A stretch of 64,000 nucleotides of DNA, taken from Variovorax paradoxus. Lineage in GTDB: Bacteria; Pseudomonadota; Gammaproteobacteria; Burkholderiales; Burkholderiaceae_C. Shown in pieces: positions 28,883-37,021 of the stretch; the first letter of the stretch is position 1, and each line of letters opens with the position of its first letter. The notes beneath the pieces are model-generated. The model was not told the origin of the DNA. It saw nothing but the letters and a program-made list of their open reading frames with translations, and did not search any database. Where the stretch lies: contig NZ_CP046622.1 in assembly GCF_009755665.1 (NCBI RefSeq), forward strand, positions 930,001 to 994,000, written 5' to 3'. Both the position numbers and the translations under genes were made by a program.

Positions 28883-29251
28883 GCGAGGCGGAGACTGAAA
28901 ATGTTGCGTTCGACGCAACTCCATAGAAGGAGCCGAGTAATTTTGCATGAGGTCCTCGTGCGGGGCGCGGATGCCGGTGAGGGCTTTCGCATGCAGGCTT
29001 CGTGCGGGGAGGTGAATGTGTACCACTGGAATCTCCGGGCTGCGGGATTTTTCTGCATCCGATCGGGCGCGGGCTTTGTCTCGGAACCAAAAAGTACTCA
29101 GCTGATGCGCCAGGAGTGGCCAAGTCCGTCCGGCGTTGTTGTGTTTTTGCAAGCGGCGCGAAGTTTCGCGGTGCGGGATCGGTGCCTGCATCCCATGAAG
29201 ATGGGAGGCGCCGCGGCCTTTTGAATCGACGTGGCGGCTTATGCTAAGCCC
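28883..29251. other. 369-base divergent intergenic region
   Basis: No supported gene lies between the esterase gene (minus) and the response regulator gene (plus). It holds a perfect palindrome at 28903-28919, a hairpin TCCCAT-GAAG-ATGGGA at 29191-29206, and a -10-like TATGCT at 29240-29245 that ends 6 bases before the response regulator ATG. Readings through it in all frames lack conserved motifs. Confidence 0.7.
28903..28919. repeat. Perfect palindrome upstream of the esterase gene
   Basis: GTTGCGT-TCG-ACGCAAC has 7-base arms with a 3-base centre and lies 21-37 bases upstream of the esterase start. It could be an operator or a hairpin in the 5' leader. Confidence 0.5.
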
Positions 29252-29977
29252 ATGAATATCGAGGCTCCTGATCCCGGAACGGCGCGCCGCTGGGGCGTGC
29301 TCGTGGTCGAGGACGACAGCCGCGCGCGTGCCTTCTTCGAGGCCAGCGTGCAGCGCAGCGCAAGCCTCTTCTGGCTGGGAAGCGCCGGCACCGTGCACGA
29401 GGCGTTGGCGTGGCTTGCGCAGACCGCCACCATCCCCGATGTGCTGCTGGTCGACCTTGGCATGCCCGACGGCAGCGGGCTGGACGTCATCCGCGAAGCC
29501 GTCGCGCGCTTTCCCGGCTGCGAGCCGCTGGTGATCTCGGTTTTCGGCGACGAGGAAAACGTGCTTTCCAGCATCGAGGCCGGCGCGGTCGGCTACATCC
29601 ACAAGGACGCGGCACCCGAAGACATCGCGCAGACCATCGTCGAGATGAAGGCCGGCGCTTCGCCGATCTCGCCCATGATCGCGCGGCGGGTGCTTGCCAA
29701 GTACCGCAGCCTGCAAACGGCGGGCACGCCCGCCGCGGCAGTGCCCCAGGCGGCCATCGACAGCACGGCGCCCAGCCTGCTCTCCGCCCGTGAACACGAA
29801 GTGCTGACGCTGATCGCGCGCGGCTTCTCCTATGCCGAAATCGCCCGGCTCAAGGGACTGAGCGTGCACACGGTGCAGACCCACATCAAGAACCTCTACG
29901 GCAAGCTGGCGGTGCACTCCAAGAGCGAGGCTGTGTTCGAAGCCACGCGCCTCGGCCTGCTGTCCCACCCCGGGTGA
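29252..29977 (+). CDS. NarL/LuxR-type response regulator
   Basis: The 241-residue protein has a receiver domain (about 12-130) with the acidic pair in VVEDD and the phosphoacceptor Asp68 in LLVDLGMPDGSG, a conserved KD (Lys in IHKDAAPED), then a LuxR-type helix-turn-helix (about 170-230): LSAREHEVLTLIARGFSYAEIA and GLSVHTVQTHIKNLYGKL. ATG 29252 is preferred over GTG 29231 because a -10-like element sits just ahead of it. The stop overlaps the start of the kinase gene by GTGA, so the two form a two-component pair. The target genes are unknown. Confidence 0.92.
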   Translation: MNIEAPDPGTARRWGVLVVEDDSRARAFFEASVQRSASLFWLGSAGTVHEALAWLAQTATIPDVLLVDLGMPDGSGLDVIREAVARFPGCEPLVISVFGDEENVLSSIEAGAVGYIHKDAAPEDIAQTIVEMKAGASPISPMIARRVLAKYRSLQTAGTPAAAVPQAAIDSTAPSLLSAREHEVLTLIARGFSYAEIARLKGLSVHTVQTHIKNLYGKLAVHSKSEAVFEATRLGLLSHPG

Positions 29978-31830
29978 ATCGTGTGTCGGGGCGCATGTTC
30001 GCAAGGCCCGGGAGGGCGCTGCTCGCGCTCTGGCTTGCGGTAGTCCTGCTGGCGCCGGCGGGTCCCGCGGCGGCGGATGGCCCCCTTGAGCTGCGCAGCG
30101 GCACGGCGACCGTCACCGTCGACGGCGTCACGCATACAGCGCCCGTCGAGCTTTCCTACCACTGGGATCGCCAGCACCGGGGGCGCCCCGGCTTCGCGAG
30201 CTTCGAACTGCCGTTCACGCTCGACGCCGCGCCCGAGACGCCGTGGGGCATCTTCATTCCGCGGGCCGGCAACGTCCTCGAGGTTTCGCTCAACGAGGCG
30301 TTGCTTCAGGTCTACGGAGATCTGGGCCGCGGCAACGGGCCTGACTACGCCAAGGCACCCATCTATGTGCCGATTCCGGGGCATTTGCTGAAAGCCGGCG
30401 GCAACCGCTTGCAGATTCGCATCCGCGCCGACAGCGCACGTCGGGCGGGGCTTTCACGCGTGACGATCGGGCCGGCCACGCCGGTGCGCACCGAGCTTTT
30501 CGAAACGGCCTATGGCTGGCGCTTTACCGGCTCGGTGCTCCTGAGTGCCTTCAGCCTCATCGTCGGCGGCATTGCACTGGCGCTGTGGCTCACCCAGGTA
30601 GACGCCGACGCCGTGGGGCGGCATCGGCGCGACGGCATCTATTTCTGGACGGCGCTCGCCGAGTTCTGCTGGGCGTTGCGCGTGGCCGACGGCGTAATTG
30701 CCGAACCGCCCCTGCCTTGGCCGGCCTGGGGCGTGCTCATGGCCGCCTGCTATGCGGGCTGGGCGGCCTCCGCCATGATGTTCTGCTACCACCTGGCGGG
30801 CTGGGACCACAGGCCCCGCATGCGCTGGCTGCGGTGGCCAATGGCGGCAGTGGTCGCCGGAACGATCGCCGCGAGCTCGATGGCGCTGTTCCGCGAGGAG
30901 CCGTACTGGCTTACCGGCTGGCTTGCGGCGGAGATCGTGTTCATCGCACTGTTCGTCTGCGCCTTCGTGGTGGCGACTGTGCGGCGGCCCAACCTGGGGC
31001 GCCTGCTGGTGGCGGCCGCCGCGCTGGCAACGCTGGGGTTCGGCATCCGGGACTGGCTGGTGATCCGCCTGAGCGATGCCTACGGCGAAACCACCTGGGT
31101 GCGCTATTCCTCCGTGTTCTTCGGTATTGCGCTGCTGCTGATCGTGCTGCGGCGCTTCCGCGCCGCCAGCATCGAAGCGCGCGGCTCGGTGGCGGCACTC
31201 GCCCAGCGGGTGGCGCAGCGCGAACGCGAGCTCGCATCGACCTTCGCGGCGCTGGAGCAGGTGGCGCGCGACCAGGCCCGAACCCATGAGCGCGAACGCA
31301 TCCTGCGCGACATGCACGACGGCGTGGGCTCGCACATCAGCTCGGCCATCCGGCAGCTGCAGTCGGGCCAGGCCAGCTCCGAGGAACTGCTGCGCACACT
31401 GCGCGACTCCCTCGACCAGCTCAAGCTCTCGATCGACTCCATCCACCTGCCGCCGGGCGACGTGGGCGCGCTGCTGGCGGCGCTGCGCTACCGGCTGGAA
31501 CCGCGCCTGGCGGCCGCGGGCATCCAGCTGGAGTGGGGCGTGGAAGAGGTGCCGACGGTAAAGGGGCTCGACGCGCAAGGCATGCGGCAATTGCAGTTCC
31601 TGCTGTTCGAGGCGGTTTCCAACGTGATGCAGCACGCCCAGGCAAAGACGCTGCGGATCGAGTCGCAAGCGCAGGCCGGAAGGGTGCAGTTGCGTGTGAT
31701 CGACGACGGCCGGGGTTTCGACGCGTCCCAGGTGCCGCGGGCACTCACGGAGCGCGCCGGCGCAGTCGGCGCCCGGCTGGCGGTCGAAAGCCGACCGGGA
31801 CGCACGGTCGTTCAGTTCGAATTCGACTGA
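29974..31830 (+). CDS. Membrane sensor histidine kinase, HisKA_3 type
   Basis: The 618-residue protein has a signal peptide or first helix (about 10-30), a periplasmic beta-rich domain resembling 7TMR-DISM extracellular domains (about 30-170), seven predicted membrane helices (about 180-395), a short coiled coil, a HisKA_3 dimerisation domain with the phospho-acceptor His448 in RDMHDGVGSH, and an ATPase domain with LLFEAVSNVMQHA (N box) and DDGRGFD. These kinases partner LuxR-type regulators like the one just upstream. The ligand is unknown; carbohydrate-like sensing is a guess from the domain type. Confidence 0.9.
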   Translation: MNRVSGRMFARPGRALLALWLAVVLLAPAGPAAADGPLELRSGTATVTVDGVTHTAPVELSYHWDRQHRGRPGFASFELPFTLDAAPETPWGIFIPRAGNVLEVSLNEALLQVYGDLGRGNGPDYAKAPIYVPIPGHLLKAGGNRLQIRIRADSARRAGLSRVTIGPATPVRTELFETAYGWRFTGSVLLSAFSLIVGGIALALWLTQVDADAVGRHRRDGIYFWTALAEFCWALRVADGVIAEPPLPWPAWGVLMAACYAGWAASAMMFCYHLAGWDHRPRMRWLRWPMAAVVAGTIAASSMALFREEPYWLTGWLAAEIVFIALFVCAFVVATVRRPNLGRLLVAAAALATLGFGIRDWLVIRLSDAYGETTWVRYSSVFFGIALLLIVLRRFRAASIEARGSVAALAQRVAQRERELASTFAALEQVARDQARTHERERILRDMHDGVGSHISSAIRQLQSGQASSEELLRTLRDSLDQLKLSIDSIHLPPGDVGALLAALRYRLEPRLAAAGIQLEWGVEEVPTVKGLDAQGMRQLQFLLFEAVSNVMQHAQAKTLRIESQAQAGRVQLRVIDDGRGFDASQVPRALTERAGAVGARLAVESRPGRTVVQFEFD

Positions 31831-31848
31831 CGGGGCGTGCCGGGCGCG

Positions 31849-31854
31849 GATAAT
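31849..31854 (+). promoter_or_regulatory. -10-like GATAAT before rodA
   Basis: GATAAT ends 7 bases before the rodA ATG, implying a start site at the ATG. TTCGAC at 31822-31827 is a poor -35 candidate with a long spacer. Confidence 0.4.
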
Positions 31855-31861
31855 CCAGCCC

Positions 31862-33016
31862 ATGTCCGCCGTGTTCAATCAGCCCTCCCTGGCGCGCCGC
31901 GTCGCGCCCATCTTCCAGGGGTTCGACGGCTTTCTGGCTTTCGCCGTGCTGTTGCTGGCCTTCGCCGGGTTGCTGACCATGTATTCGTCGGGCTACGACC
32001 ACGGCTCGCGTTTTTCCGACCATGGCCGCAACATGCTGCTGGCGGGCTTCATCATGTTCGTGGTGGCCCAGGTGCCGCCGCAGCGGCTGATGATGTTTGC
32101 GGTGCCGGTGTATGTGACCGGGGTGGCGCTGTTGATTGCGGTTGCGCTCTTCGGAATCACGAAGAAGGGGGCCACGCGCTGGATCAACCTCGGCGTGGTG
32201 ATCCAGCCGAGCGAAATCTTGAAAATTGCGATGCCGCTGATGCTGGCCTGGTGGTTCCAGCGCCGCGAGGGCCAGTTGCGGCCGCTCGATTTCGTGGTGG
32301 CTACGGTGCTGCTGGCCATTCCGGTCGGGCTCATCATGAAGCAGCCCGACCTGGGCACTTCGCTGCTGGTGCTCGCTGCCGGCCTCGCGGTGATCTTTTT
32401 TGCCGGGCTGCCGTGGAAGCTCATCGTGCCGCCGGTGGTGATCGGCGCCGTGGCAATCACGCTGATCGTGAGCTTCGAGTCGCGGCTGTGCGCGGAGGGC
32501 GTCGACTGGCGGGTGCTGCATGACTACCAGAAGCAGCGCGTGTGCACGCTGCTCGACCCGAGCAAGGATCCGCTGGGCAAGGGGTTCCACATCATCCAGG
32601 GGATGATCGCCATTGGTTCGGGCGGCGTGGGCGGCAAGGGGTTCATGCAGGGCACGCAGACGCATCTCGAATTCATTCCCGAGCGCACCACCGACTTCAT
32701 CTTTGCCGCTTATTCCGAGGAATTCGGCCTGGTGGGCAATTTGGCCCTGATTGCGGCTTTCATCCTGTTGATCTTCCGCGGGCTGGCCATTGCGACCAAC
32801 GCCACCACGCTGTTCTCTCGGCTCCTGGCCGGGGCGGTAACGATGATTTTCTTCACCTACGCCTTCGTCAACATGGGCATGGTGAGCGGCATCCTGCCGG
32901 TGGTGGGCGTGCCGCTGCCGTTCATCAGCTACGGCGGTACCGCCATGGTCACGCTGGGGCTGGGGCTTGGCATTCTGATGTCGATCGCCCGGGCCAGGAA
33001 GCTCTCCCAAAACTAG
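31862..33016 (+). CDS. rodA: RodA, elongasome peptidoglycan glycosyltransferase
   Basis: RodA is the SEDS polymerase of lateral wall growth, working with PBP2. The 384-residue protein predicts ten membrane helices and carries GATRWINLGVVIQPSEILKIAMPL, KQPDLGTSLLVLAAG and the end VGVPLPFISYGGTAM, all typical of RodA rather than FtsW. mrdA and mreBCD are not adjacent here, although rodA usually follows mrdA, so this copy is detached from the elongasome genes or they lie outside the window. Confidence 0.94.
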   Translation: MSAVFNQPSLARRVAPIFQGFDGFLAFAVLLLAFAGLLTMYSSGYDHGSRFSDHGRNMLLAGFIMFVVAQVPPQRLMMFAVPVYVTGVALLIAVALFGITKKGATRWINLGVVIQPSEILKIAMPLMLAWWFQRREGQLRPLDFVVATVLLAIPVGLIMKQPDLGTSLLVLAAGLAVIFFAGLPWKLIVPPVVIGAVAITLIVSFESRLCAEGVDWRVLHDYQKQRVCTLLDPSKDPLGKGFHIIQGMIAIGSGGVGGKGFMQGTQTHLEFIPERTTDFIFAAYSEEFGLVGNLALIAAFILLIFRGLAIATNATTLFSRLLAGAVTMIFFTYAFVNMGMVSGILPVVGVPLPFISYGGTAMVTLGLGLGILMSIARARKLSQN

Positions 33017-33086
33017 GCGCGCAGCCTTGGCCCCGGTTGGGGCAAGGCGAAGCGCCGCCGGGCGCGCGCGGCAAGGGGGCGAGCCC

Positions 33087-33092
33087 TAGAAT
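33087..33092 (+). promoter_or_regulatory. -10-like TAGAAT before tldD
   Basis: TAGAAT ends 7 bases before the tldD ATG at 33100. The upstream sequence is very GC-rich and no -35 is visible. Confidence 0.4.
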
Positions 33093-33099
33093 CCACTTC

Positions 33100-34560
33100 A
33101 TGATCTCTCGCGAACCCACCATCGAGCGCCTTGCCACGGCGCAACAGCTCCTGCTCACGCCGTTCGGCCTCGACGAATCGCACCTGAGCAAGGCCCTGGC
33201 CGAGATCACCGCCCACAAGGTGGACGATGCCGACTTGTACTTCCAGTACACGCGCAGCGAGGGCTGGAGCCTCGAGGAAGGCATCGTCAAGACCGGCAGC
33301 TTCAGCATCGACCAGGGTGTCGGCGTGCGCGCGGTCAGCGGCGAGAAGACCGCCTTCGCCTATTCAGACGATATTTCCGAGGCGTCGCTGCTCGATGCGG
33401 CCCGCACGGTCCGCTCGATTTCTTCCGCCGGCCGCACCGGCCGCGTGAAGACGCCGGCGCGCAAGATTGCGTCGAGCCGTTCGCTCTACAACGGCGTCGA
33501 TCCCATTTCGACGCTCGATAGCGCGGCCAAGGTCCAACTGCTCGAGCGGGTCGAAAAGCTCGCACGCTCGCGCGATCCGCGCGTGGCGCAGGTCATGGCC
33601 GGTTTGGCGAGCGAGTACGACGTGGTGCTGGTGGCGCGCGCCGACGGCACGCTGGCAGCCGACGTACGGCCGCTGGTGCGCCTGTCGGTGACCGTGATCG
33701 CCGAGCAGAACGGCCGCCGCGAGGTTGGCTCCGGCGGCGGTGGCGGGCGCTTCGGGCTGGCCTATTTCACCGACGAGCAGATGGCCGAATACGTCGACCA
33801 AGCCGTGAAGGCTGCGCTGACCAACCTCGACGCCCGTCCGGCGCCCGCTGGCGAGATGACGGTCGTGCTCGGCTCCGGCTGGCCCGGCATCCTGCTGCAC
33901 GAGGCCATCGGCCACGGGCTGGAAGGCGATTTCAACCGCAAGGGCTCGAGCGCATTCTCGGGCCGCATCGGCCAGCGCGTGGCGGCCAAGGGCGTGACGG
34001 TGCTGGACGACGGCACCATTGCCGACCGCCGCGGCTCGCTCAACGTGGACGACGAGGGCAATGCGAGCCAGCGCAACGTGCTCATCGAAGACGGCATCCT
34101 CAAGGGCTACATCCAGGATTCGCTCAACGCGCGCCTCATGAAGGTCAAGCCCACCGGCAACGGCCGGCGCGAGAGCTATGCCCACGTGCCGATGCCGCGC
34201 ATGACCAACACCTACATGCTTGGCGGCGACAAGGACCCGAAGGAAATCGTCGCCAGCATCAAGAAGGGCCTGTACGCCACCAACTTCGGCGGCGGCCAGG
34301 TCGACATCACAAGTGGCAAGTTCGTGTTCTCGGCCAGCGAGGCCTTCTGGGTCGAGAACGGCAAGATCCAATACCCCGTGAAGGGCGCGACCATCGTGGG
34401 CAACGGCCCTGACGCGCTCACCCGCGTGACCATGATCGGCAACGACATGGCGCTCGATTCGGGCGTGGGCACCTGCGGCAAGGAAGGCCAGAGCGTGCCC
34501 GTAGGTGTCGGCCAGCCCACCCTGCGCATCGATGGTTTGACCGTAGGCGGAACCGCCTGA
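33100..34560 (+). CDS. tldD: TldD, subunit of the TldD-TldE metalloprotease
   Basis: TldD with TldE (PmbA) forms a zinc protease that processes peptides such as modified microcins and the CcdA antitoxin. ATG 33100 gives 486 residues, the family length. The zinc motif HEAIGH (His267, Glu268, His272) followed by GLEGDF is present, as are FAYSDDI and the C-terminal GTCGKEGQSVPVGVGQP. No tldE is in the window, which is usual. Confidence 0.95.
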   Translation: MISREPTIERLATAQQLLLTPFGLDESHLSKALAEITAHKVDDADLYFQYTRSEGWSLEEGIVKTGSFSIDQGVGVRAVSGEKTAFAYSDDISEASLLDAARTVRSISSAGRTGRVKTPARKIASSRSLYNGVDPISTLDSAAKVQLLERVEKLARSRDPRVAQVMAGLASEYDVVLVARADGTLAADVRPLVRLSVTVIAEQNGRREVGSGGGGGRFGLAYFTDEQMAEYVDQAVKAALTNLDARPAPAGEMTVVLGSGWPGILLHEAIGHGLEGDFNRKGSSAFSGRIGQRVAAKGVTVLDDGTIADRRGSLNVDDEGNASQRNVLIEDGILKGYIQDSLNARLMKVKPTGNGRRESYAHVPMPRMTNTYMLGGDKDPKEIVASIKKGLYATNFGGGQVDITSGKFVFSASEAFWVENGKIQYPVKGATIVGNGPDALTRVTMIGNDMALDSGVGTCGKEGQSVPVGVGQPTLRIDGLTVGGTA

Positions 34561-34576
34561 GAGCTTGCTAAGCTCC

Positions 34577-34602
34577 GCTCCTTATTTTTCAAAAAGAGGA
34601 GC
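34577..34602 (+). promoter_or_regulatory. Hairpin covering the Shine-Dalgarno of the BamE-like gene
   Basis: GCTCCT (34577-34582) pairs with AGGAGC (34597-34602), continued by a U-G pair, one bulged A and four U-A pairs with a UCA loop. The AGGAG sits 6 bases before ATG 34608, so the hairpin would hide the ribosome binding site. The weak A/U upper stem is reminiscent of RNA thermometers. This is inferred by hand folding only. Confidence 0.45.
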
Positions 34603-34607
34603 ATTCG

Positions 34608-35150
34608 ATGAGGATCAGGATCAATTCGTCCGCGGCCCTGTGGGCTGCAACTGCCGCAGTGGCGCTCGCGACCGCAGGTTGCGCCTCGCGCGGCGGTGCG
34701 GGCGACAGCAGCCAGCCCGCGGCCTCGGCAGCCGCTGCCAGTGCACCCGCCGCTCCCGCGCGCGGCGGCGCAAAGGCCGGCATGGACGCCAAGGGCAACG
34801 TCATTGATTCGTCCAAGGTCGAAGCCGGCAGCGGCCGTACCGTCAAGGGCCTGAATGGCTACGAAGGCGAAATCACGGGCGTTCCCGCGCGCAACAGCAA
34901 GTTCTCGCGCCTGCAGATCGGCATGAGCGCCAAGCAGGTGACCGACCTGGCCGGCCAACCGACAGACCAGGGCGCCTACGTCACGGGCAAGGCCTTCATT
35001 CCGTTCTACTTCGGCAGCGACCGCCACCGTTACGAGATGACCTACAAGGGCCAGGGGCGCCTGGTTTTTGCGGGTGGCGGCATGGGCGACTACTCGGGCG
35101 GCAACCTGATCTGGATCATCCACAACCCCAACGAATCGGGCTACCGCTAA
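34608..35150 (+). CDS. BamE/SmpA-like outer-membrane lipoprotein
   Basis: The 180-residue precursor has a lipoprotein signal ending in LATAGC, with the lipidated Cys near residue 25, followed by a disordered Ala/Gly/Pro segment (about 28-60). The C-terminal part (about 95-180) starts SRLQIGMSAKQVTDLAGQP, the pattern of the SmpA/OmlA (BamE-like) fold. It may be an accessory envelope lipoprotein; the true BamE partner of BamA is normally shorter, so I do not give a gene name. A Shine-Dalgarno in a hairpin lies upstream and a strong terminator downstream. Confidence 0.8.
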   Translation: MRIRINSSAALWAATAAVALATAGCASRGGAGDSSQPAASAAAASAPAAPARGGAKAGMDAKGNVIDSSKVEAGSGRTVKGLNGYEGEITGVPARNSKFSRLQIGMSAKQVTDLAGQPTDQGAYVTGKAFIPFYFGSDRHRYEMTYKGQGRLVFAGGGMGDYSGGNLIWIIHNPNESGYR

Positions 35151-35160
35151 GCCGTTCGGA

Positions 35161-35188
35161 GCCGGGCTTTTGCCCGGCTTCTTGTTTT
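35161..35188 (+). terminator. Intrinsic terminator after the lipoprotein gene
   Basis: GCCGGGC-TTTT-GCCCGGC followed by TTCTTGTTTT, starting 10 bases after the stop codon. Confidence 0.9.
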
Positions 35189-35191
35189 CCG

Positions 35192-35200
35192 TGCTACATT
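35192..35200 (+). promoter_or_regulatory. Possible extended -10 promoter for the aroG leader
   Basis: TGCTACATT is an extended -10 (TGn plus TACATT). It ends 8 bases before the leader peptide ATG at 35209, so the leader mRNA may be leaderless. TTGCCC at 35170-35175 is a weak -35 candidate lying inside the preceding terminator stem. Confidence 0.4.
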
Positions 35201-35208
35201 TCGCCCAC

Positions 35209-35283
35209 ATGTCCGCCCTCCGCGCTTATTTCTTTGCCTACTTTTGGTTCCCGGTTTCCGGCGGACGAGAGGCGAGCGCGTAA
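35209..35283 (+). CDS. aroG leader peptide rich in Phe, Tyr and Trp
   Basis: A 24-residue reading starts at ATG 35209 and stops at TAA 35281. Residues 7-14 read YFFAYFWF: seven aromatic residues in eight codons (35227-35250; 4 Phe, 2 Tyr, 1 Trp). This is the layout of an amino-acid biosynthesis leader peptide, here before DAHP synthase, the first enzyme of the aromatic pathway. No Shine-Dalgarno is visible. The product is presumably not functional; ribosome stalling on it would report low aromatic aminoacyl-tRNA. Confidence 0.8.
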   Translation: MSALRAYFFAYFWFPVSGGREASA

Positions 35284-35340
35284 AGCAAACGAACACCCTC
35301 CCAGAACCGCCGGTGGCCCAGAGCCCCCGGCGGTTTTTTT
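35213..35340 (+). promoter_or_regulatory. Transcription attenuator of aroG
   Basis: Four complementary segments are visible. Segment 1 is CCGCC (35213-35217), 2 is CCGGCGG (35258-35264), 3 is AACCGCCGG (35305-35313) and 4 is CCGGCGGTT (35327-35335) followed by a T run to 35340. 3:4 makes an intrinsic terminator with 9 perfect pairs. 2:3 makes an alternative antiterminator with 7 pairs. 1:2 can pair with 5. The aromatic codons (35227-35250) lie between 1 and 2, as in classic trp or phe attenuators. Confidence 0.8.
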
Positions 35341-35377
35341 ATGCCCTGACGATTTCACTCCAACAAGGAAAAGCACC

Positions 35378-36496
35378 ATGAGCACGAACACTGCCCCCGC
35401 CAGCGACAGCTGGTATGCGAGCGTCGAAAAAACCAGCAAGACCGACGACGAACGCATCAAGGACATCAACGTGCTGCCCCCTCCCGAACATCTGATCCGC
35501 TTCTTCCCGATTCGCGGCACGCCGGTCGAAACGCTGATCGAGGGCACCCGCCGCAACATCCACAACATCATGGCCGGCAAAGACGACCGGCTGCTGGTGA
35601 TCATGGGGCCGTGTTCCATTCACGACCCGGCCGCCGCGCTCGACTACGCCCGCCGCCTGAAGGTGGAGCGCGAAAAGTACGCCGGCACGCTGGAGATCGT
35701 GATGCGCGTGTACTTCGAGAAGCCGCGCACCACGGTGGGCTGGAAGGGCCTCATCAACGATCCGTACCTGGACGAAAGCTACCGCATCGACGAGGGCTTG
35801 CGCATTGCGCGCCAGCTGCTCATCGACATCAACCGGCTCGGCCTGCCCGCAGGCAGCGAGTTCCTCGACGTGATCTCGCCGCAATACATCGGCGACTTGA
35901 TCGCCTGGGGCGCCATCGGTGCGCGCACCACCGAAAGCCAGGTGCACCGCGAACTGGCCTCGGGGCTTTCCGCGCCGATCGGCTTCAAGAACGGCACGGA
36001 CGGCAACATCCGCATCGCCACCGATGCCATCCAGGCGGCGGCGCGCGGCCATCACTTTCTGTCGGTGCACAAGAACGGCCAGGTGGCCATCGTGCAGACC
36101 AACGGCAACCGCGACTGCCACGTGATCCTTCGCGGCGGCAAGGCGCCCAACTACGATGCAGCGAGCGTCGAGGCCGCCTGCAAGGACCTCGAAGCCGCCA
36201 AGCTGCCGCCCACGCTGATGGTCGACTGCAGCCATGCCAACAGTTCCAAGCAGCACCAGAAGCAGATCGACGTGGCGAAGGACATTGCCAATCAGATCGC
36301 GGGCGGATCGAACCGCGTGTTCGGCGTGATGGTCGAGAGCCACCTGCAAGCGGGTGCCCAGAAGTTCACGCCGGGCAAGGACCAGATCGCGGGCCTCGAA
36401 TACGGCAAGAGCATCACCGACGCCTGCCTGGGTTGGGACGATTCGGTGCAGGTGCTCGACGTGCTGTCGCAGGCCGTCAAGCAGCGCCGGGGATAA
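35378..36496 (+). CDS. aroG: AroG, 3-deoxy-7-phosphoheptulonate (DAHP) synthase, class I
   Basis: This enzyme condenses phosphoenolpyruvate and erythrose 4-phosphate, the entry step to aromatic amino acids. ATG 35378, with AAGGAA just upstream, gives 372 residues. The class I-alpha features are present: IRFFPIRGTPVETL, VIMGPCSIHDP with the metal-binding Cys, MRVYFEKPRTTVGWKG, DCSHANSSKQ and GVMVESHLQ. Which aromatic amino acid inhibits it cannot be told safely from sequence alone. Expression is probably controlled by the attenuator at 35213-35340. Confidence 0.95.
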   Translation: MSTNTAPASDSWYASVEKTSKTDDERIKDINVLPPPEHLIRFFPIRGTPVETLIEGTRRNIHNIMAGKDDRLLVIMGPCSIHDPAAALDYARRLKVEREKYAGTLEIVMRVYFEKPRTTVGWKGLINDPYLDESYRIDEGLRIARQLLIDINRLGLPAGSEFLDVISPQYIGDLIAWGAIGARTTESQVHRELASGLSAPIGFKNGTDGNIRIATDAIQAAARGHHFLSVHKNGQVAIVQTNGNRDCHVILRGGKAPNYDAASVEAACKDLEAAKLPPTLMVDCSHANSSKQHQKQIDVAKDIANQIAGGSNRVFGVMVESHLQAGAQKFTPGKDQIAGLEYGKSITDACLGWDDSVQVLDVLSQAVKQRRG

Positions 36497-36511
36497 ACCG
36501 CGCTGACCGGA

Positions 36512-37021
36512 TCAGAGCATCCCGGCCAGTTCGGGCCAGTGGTGCCGCATGGCGGTGGCTTCGTCGCTTTCGGGCGGCACCAGGGAAAAGTCTGCGAAGT
36601 CGAAGCCCGGGCCGACCATGCAGGCGACCAGCGTGTAGTCGCCACTCGCGTGGCCCTGGATCGGCCGGGCAGCCTGCCACTGGCCGGCCGGCACCACGTG
36701 CTGGGGGCGCGTTCCGTGTGCATCGACCGGTCCCAGCCGCACGTGCGCCGGTGCGGTTCGCATGGCGGCATCGCACGTCCACAGGGCCAGCGGCACGCCC
36801 TCCAGGTGAACCCAGACCTCATCCGAAAGCACCCGGTGCCAGCGTGAATGCTGGCCGGCCTCCAGCAGAAAGTAGATGCTGGTGAGTGCGCTGCGCGGTG
36901 CGCGGCCGTCCGTGGGAACCACGCTCGCGGCCGAACGGAACACCTCGCTGTACCAGCCGCCCTCGGGGTGGGGCTGCAGCTTCAGGCTCTCGATCAGCTC
37001 GCGGGCGCGCATGGCGGTCAT
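36512..37021 (-). CDS. Cupin-fold protein of the DUF985 family
   Basis: The 169-residue protein matches the DUF985 (cupin_5) family by its segments LQPHPEGGWYSEVFR, SIYFLLEAGQHSRWHRV, EVWVHLEGVPL and GPGFDFADFSL. Its function is not established; structures of relatives show an RmlC-like barrel. The ATG at 37021 overlaps the mpl stop (ATGA), so it is translationally coupled to mpl. It ends 15 bases from the convergent aroG. Confidence 0.88.
   Translation of the reverse strand: MTAMRARELIESLKLQPHPEGGWYSEVFRSAASVVPTDGRAPRSALTSIYFLLEAGQHSRWHRVLSDEVWVHLEGVPLALWTCDAAMRTAPAHVRLGPVDAHGTRPQHVVPAGQWQAARPIQGHASGDYTLVACMVGPGFDFADFSLVPPESDEATAMRHHWPELAGML

Noticed and set aside
26330..29224. A 964-codon open frame on the plus strand opposite the RNase and esterase genes
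   Set aside because: The opposite strand has complete RNB and esterase motifs; this frame has none.
28883..30004. A long N-terminal extension of the esterase frame across the divergent region
   Set aside because: It crosses the response regulator gene on the other strand and is unlike the esterase family, which starts near 28882.
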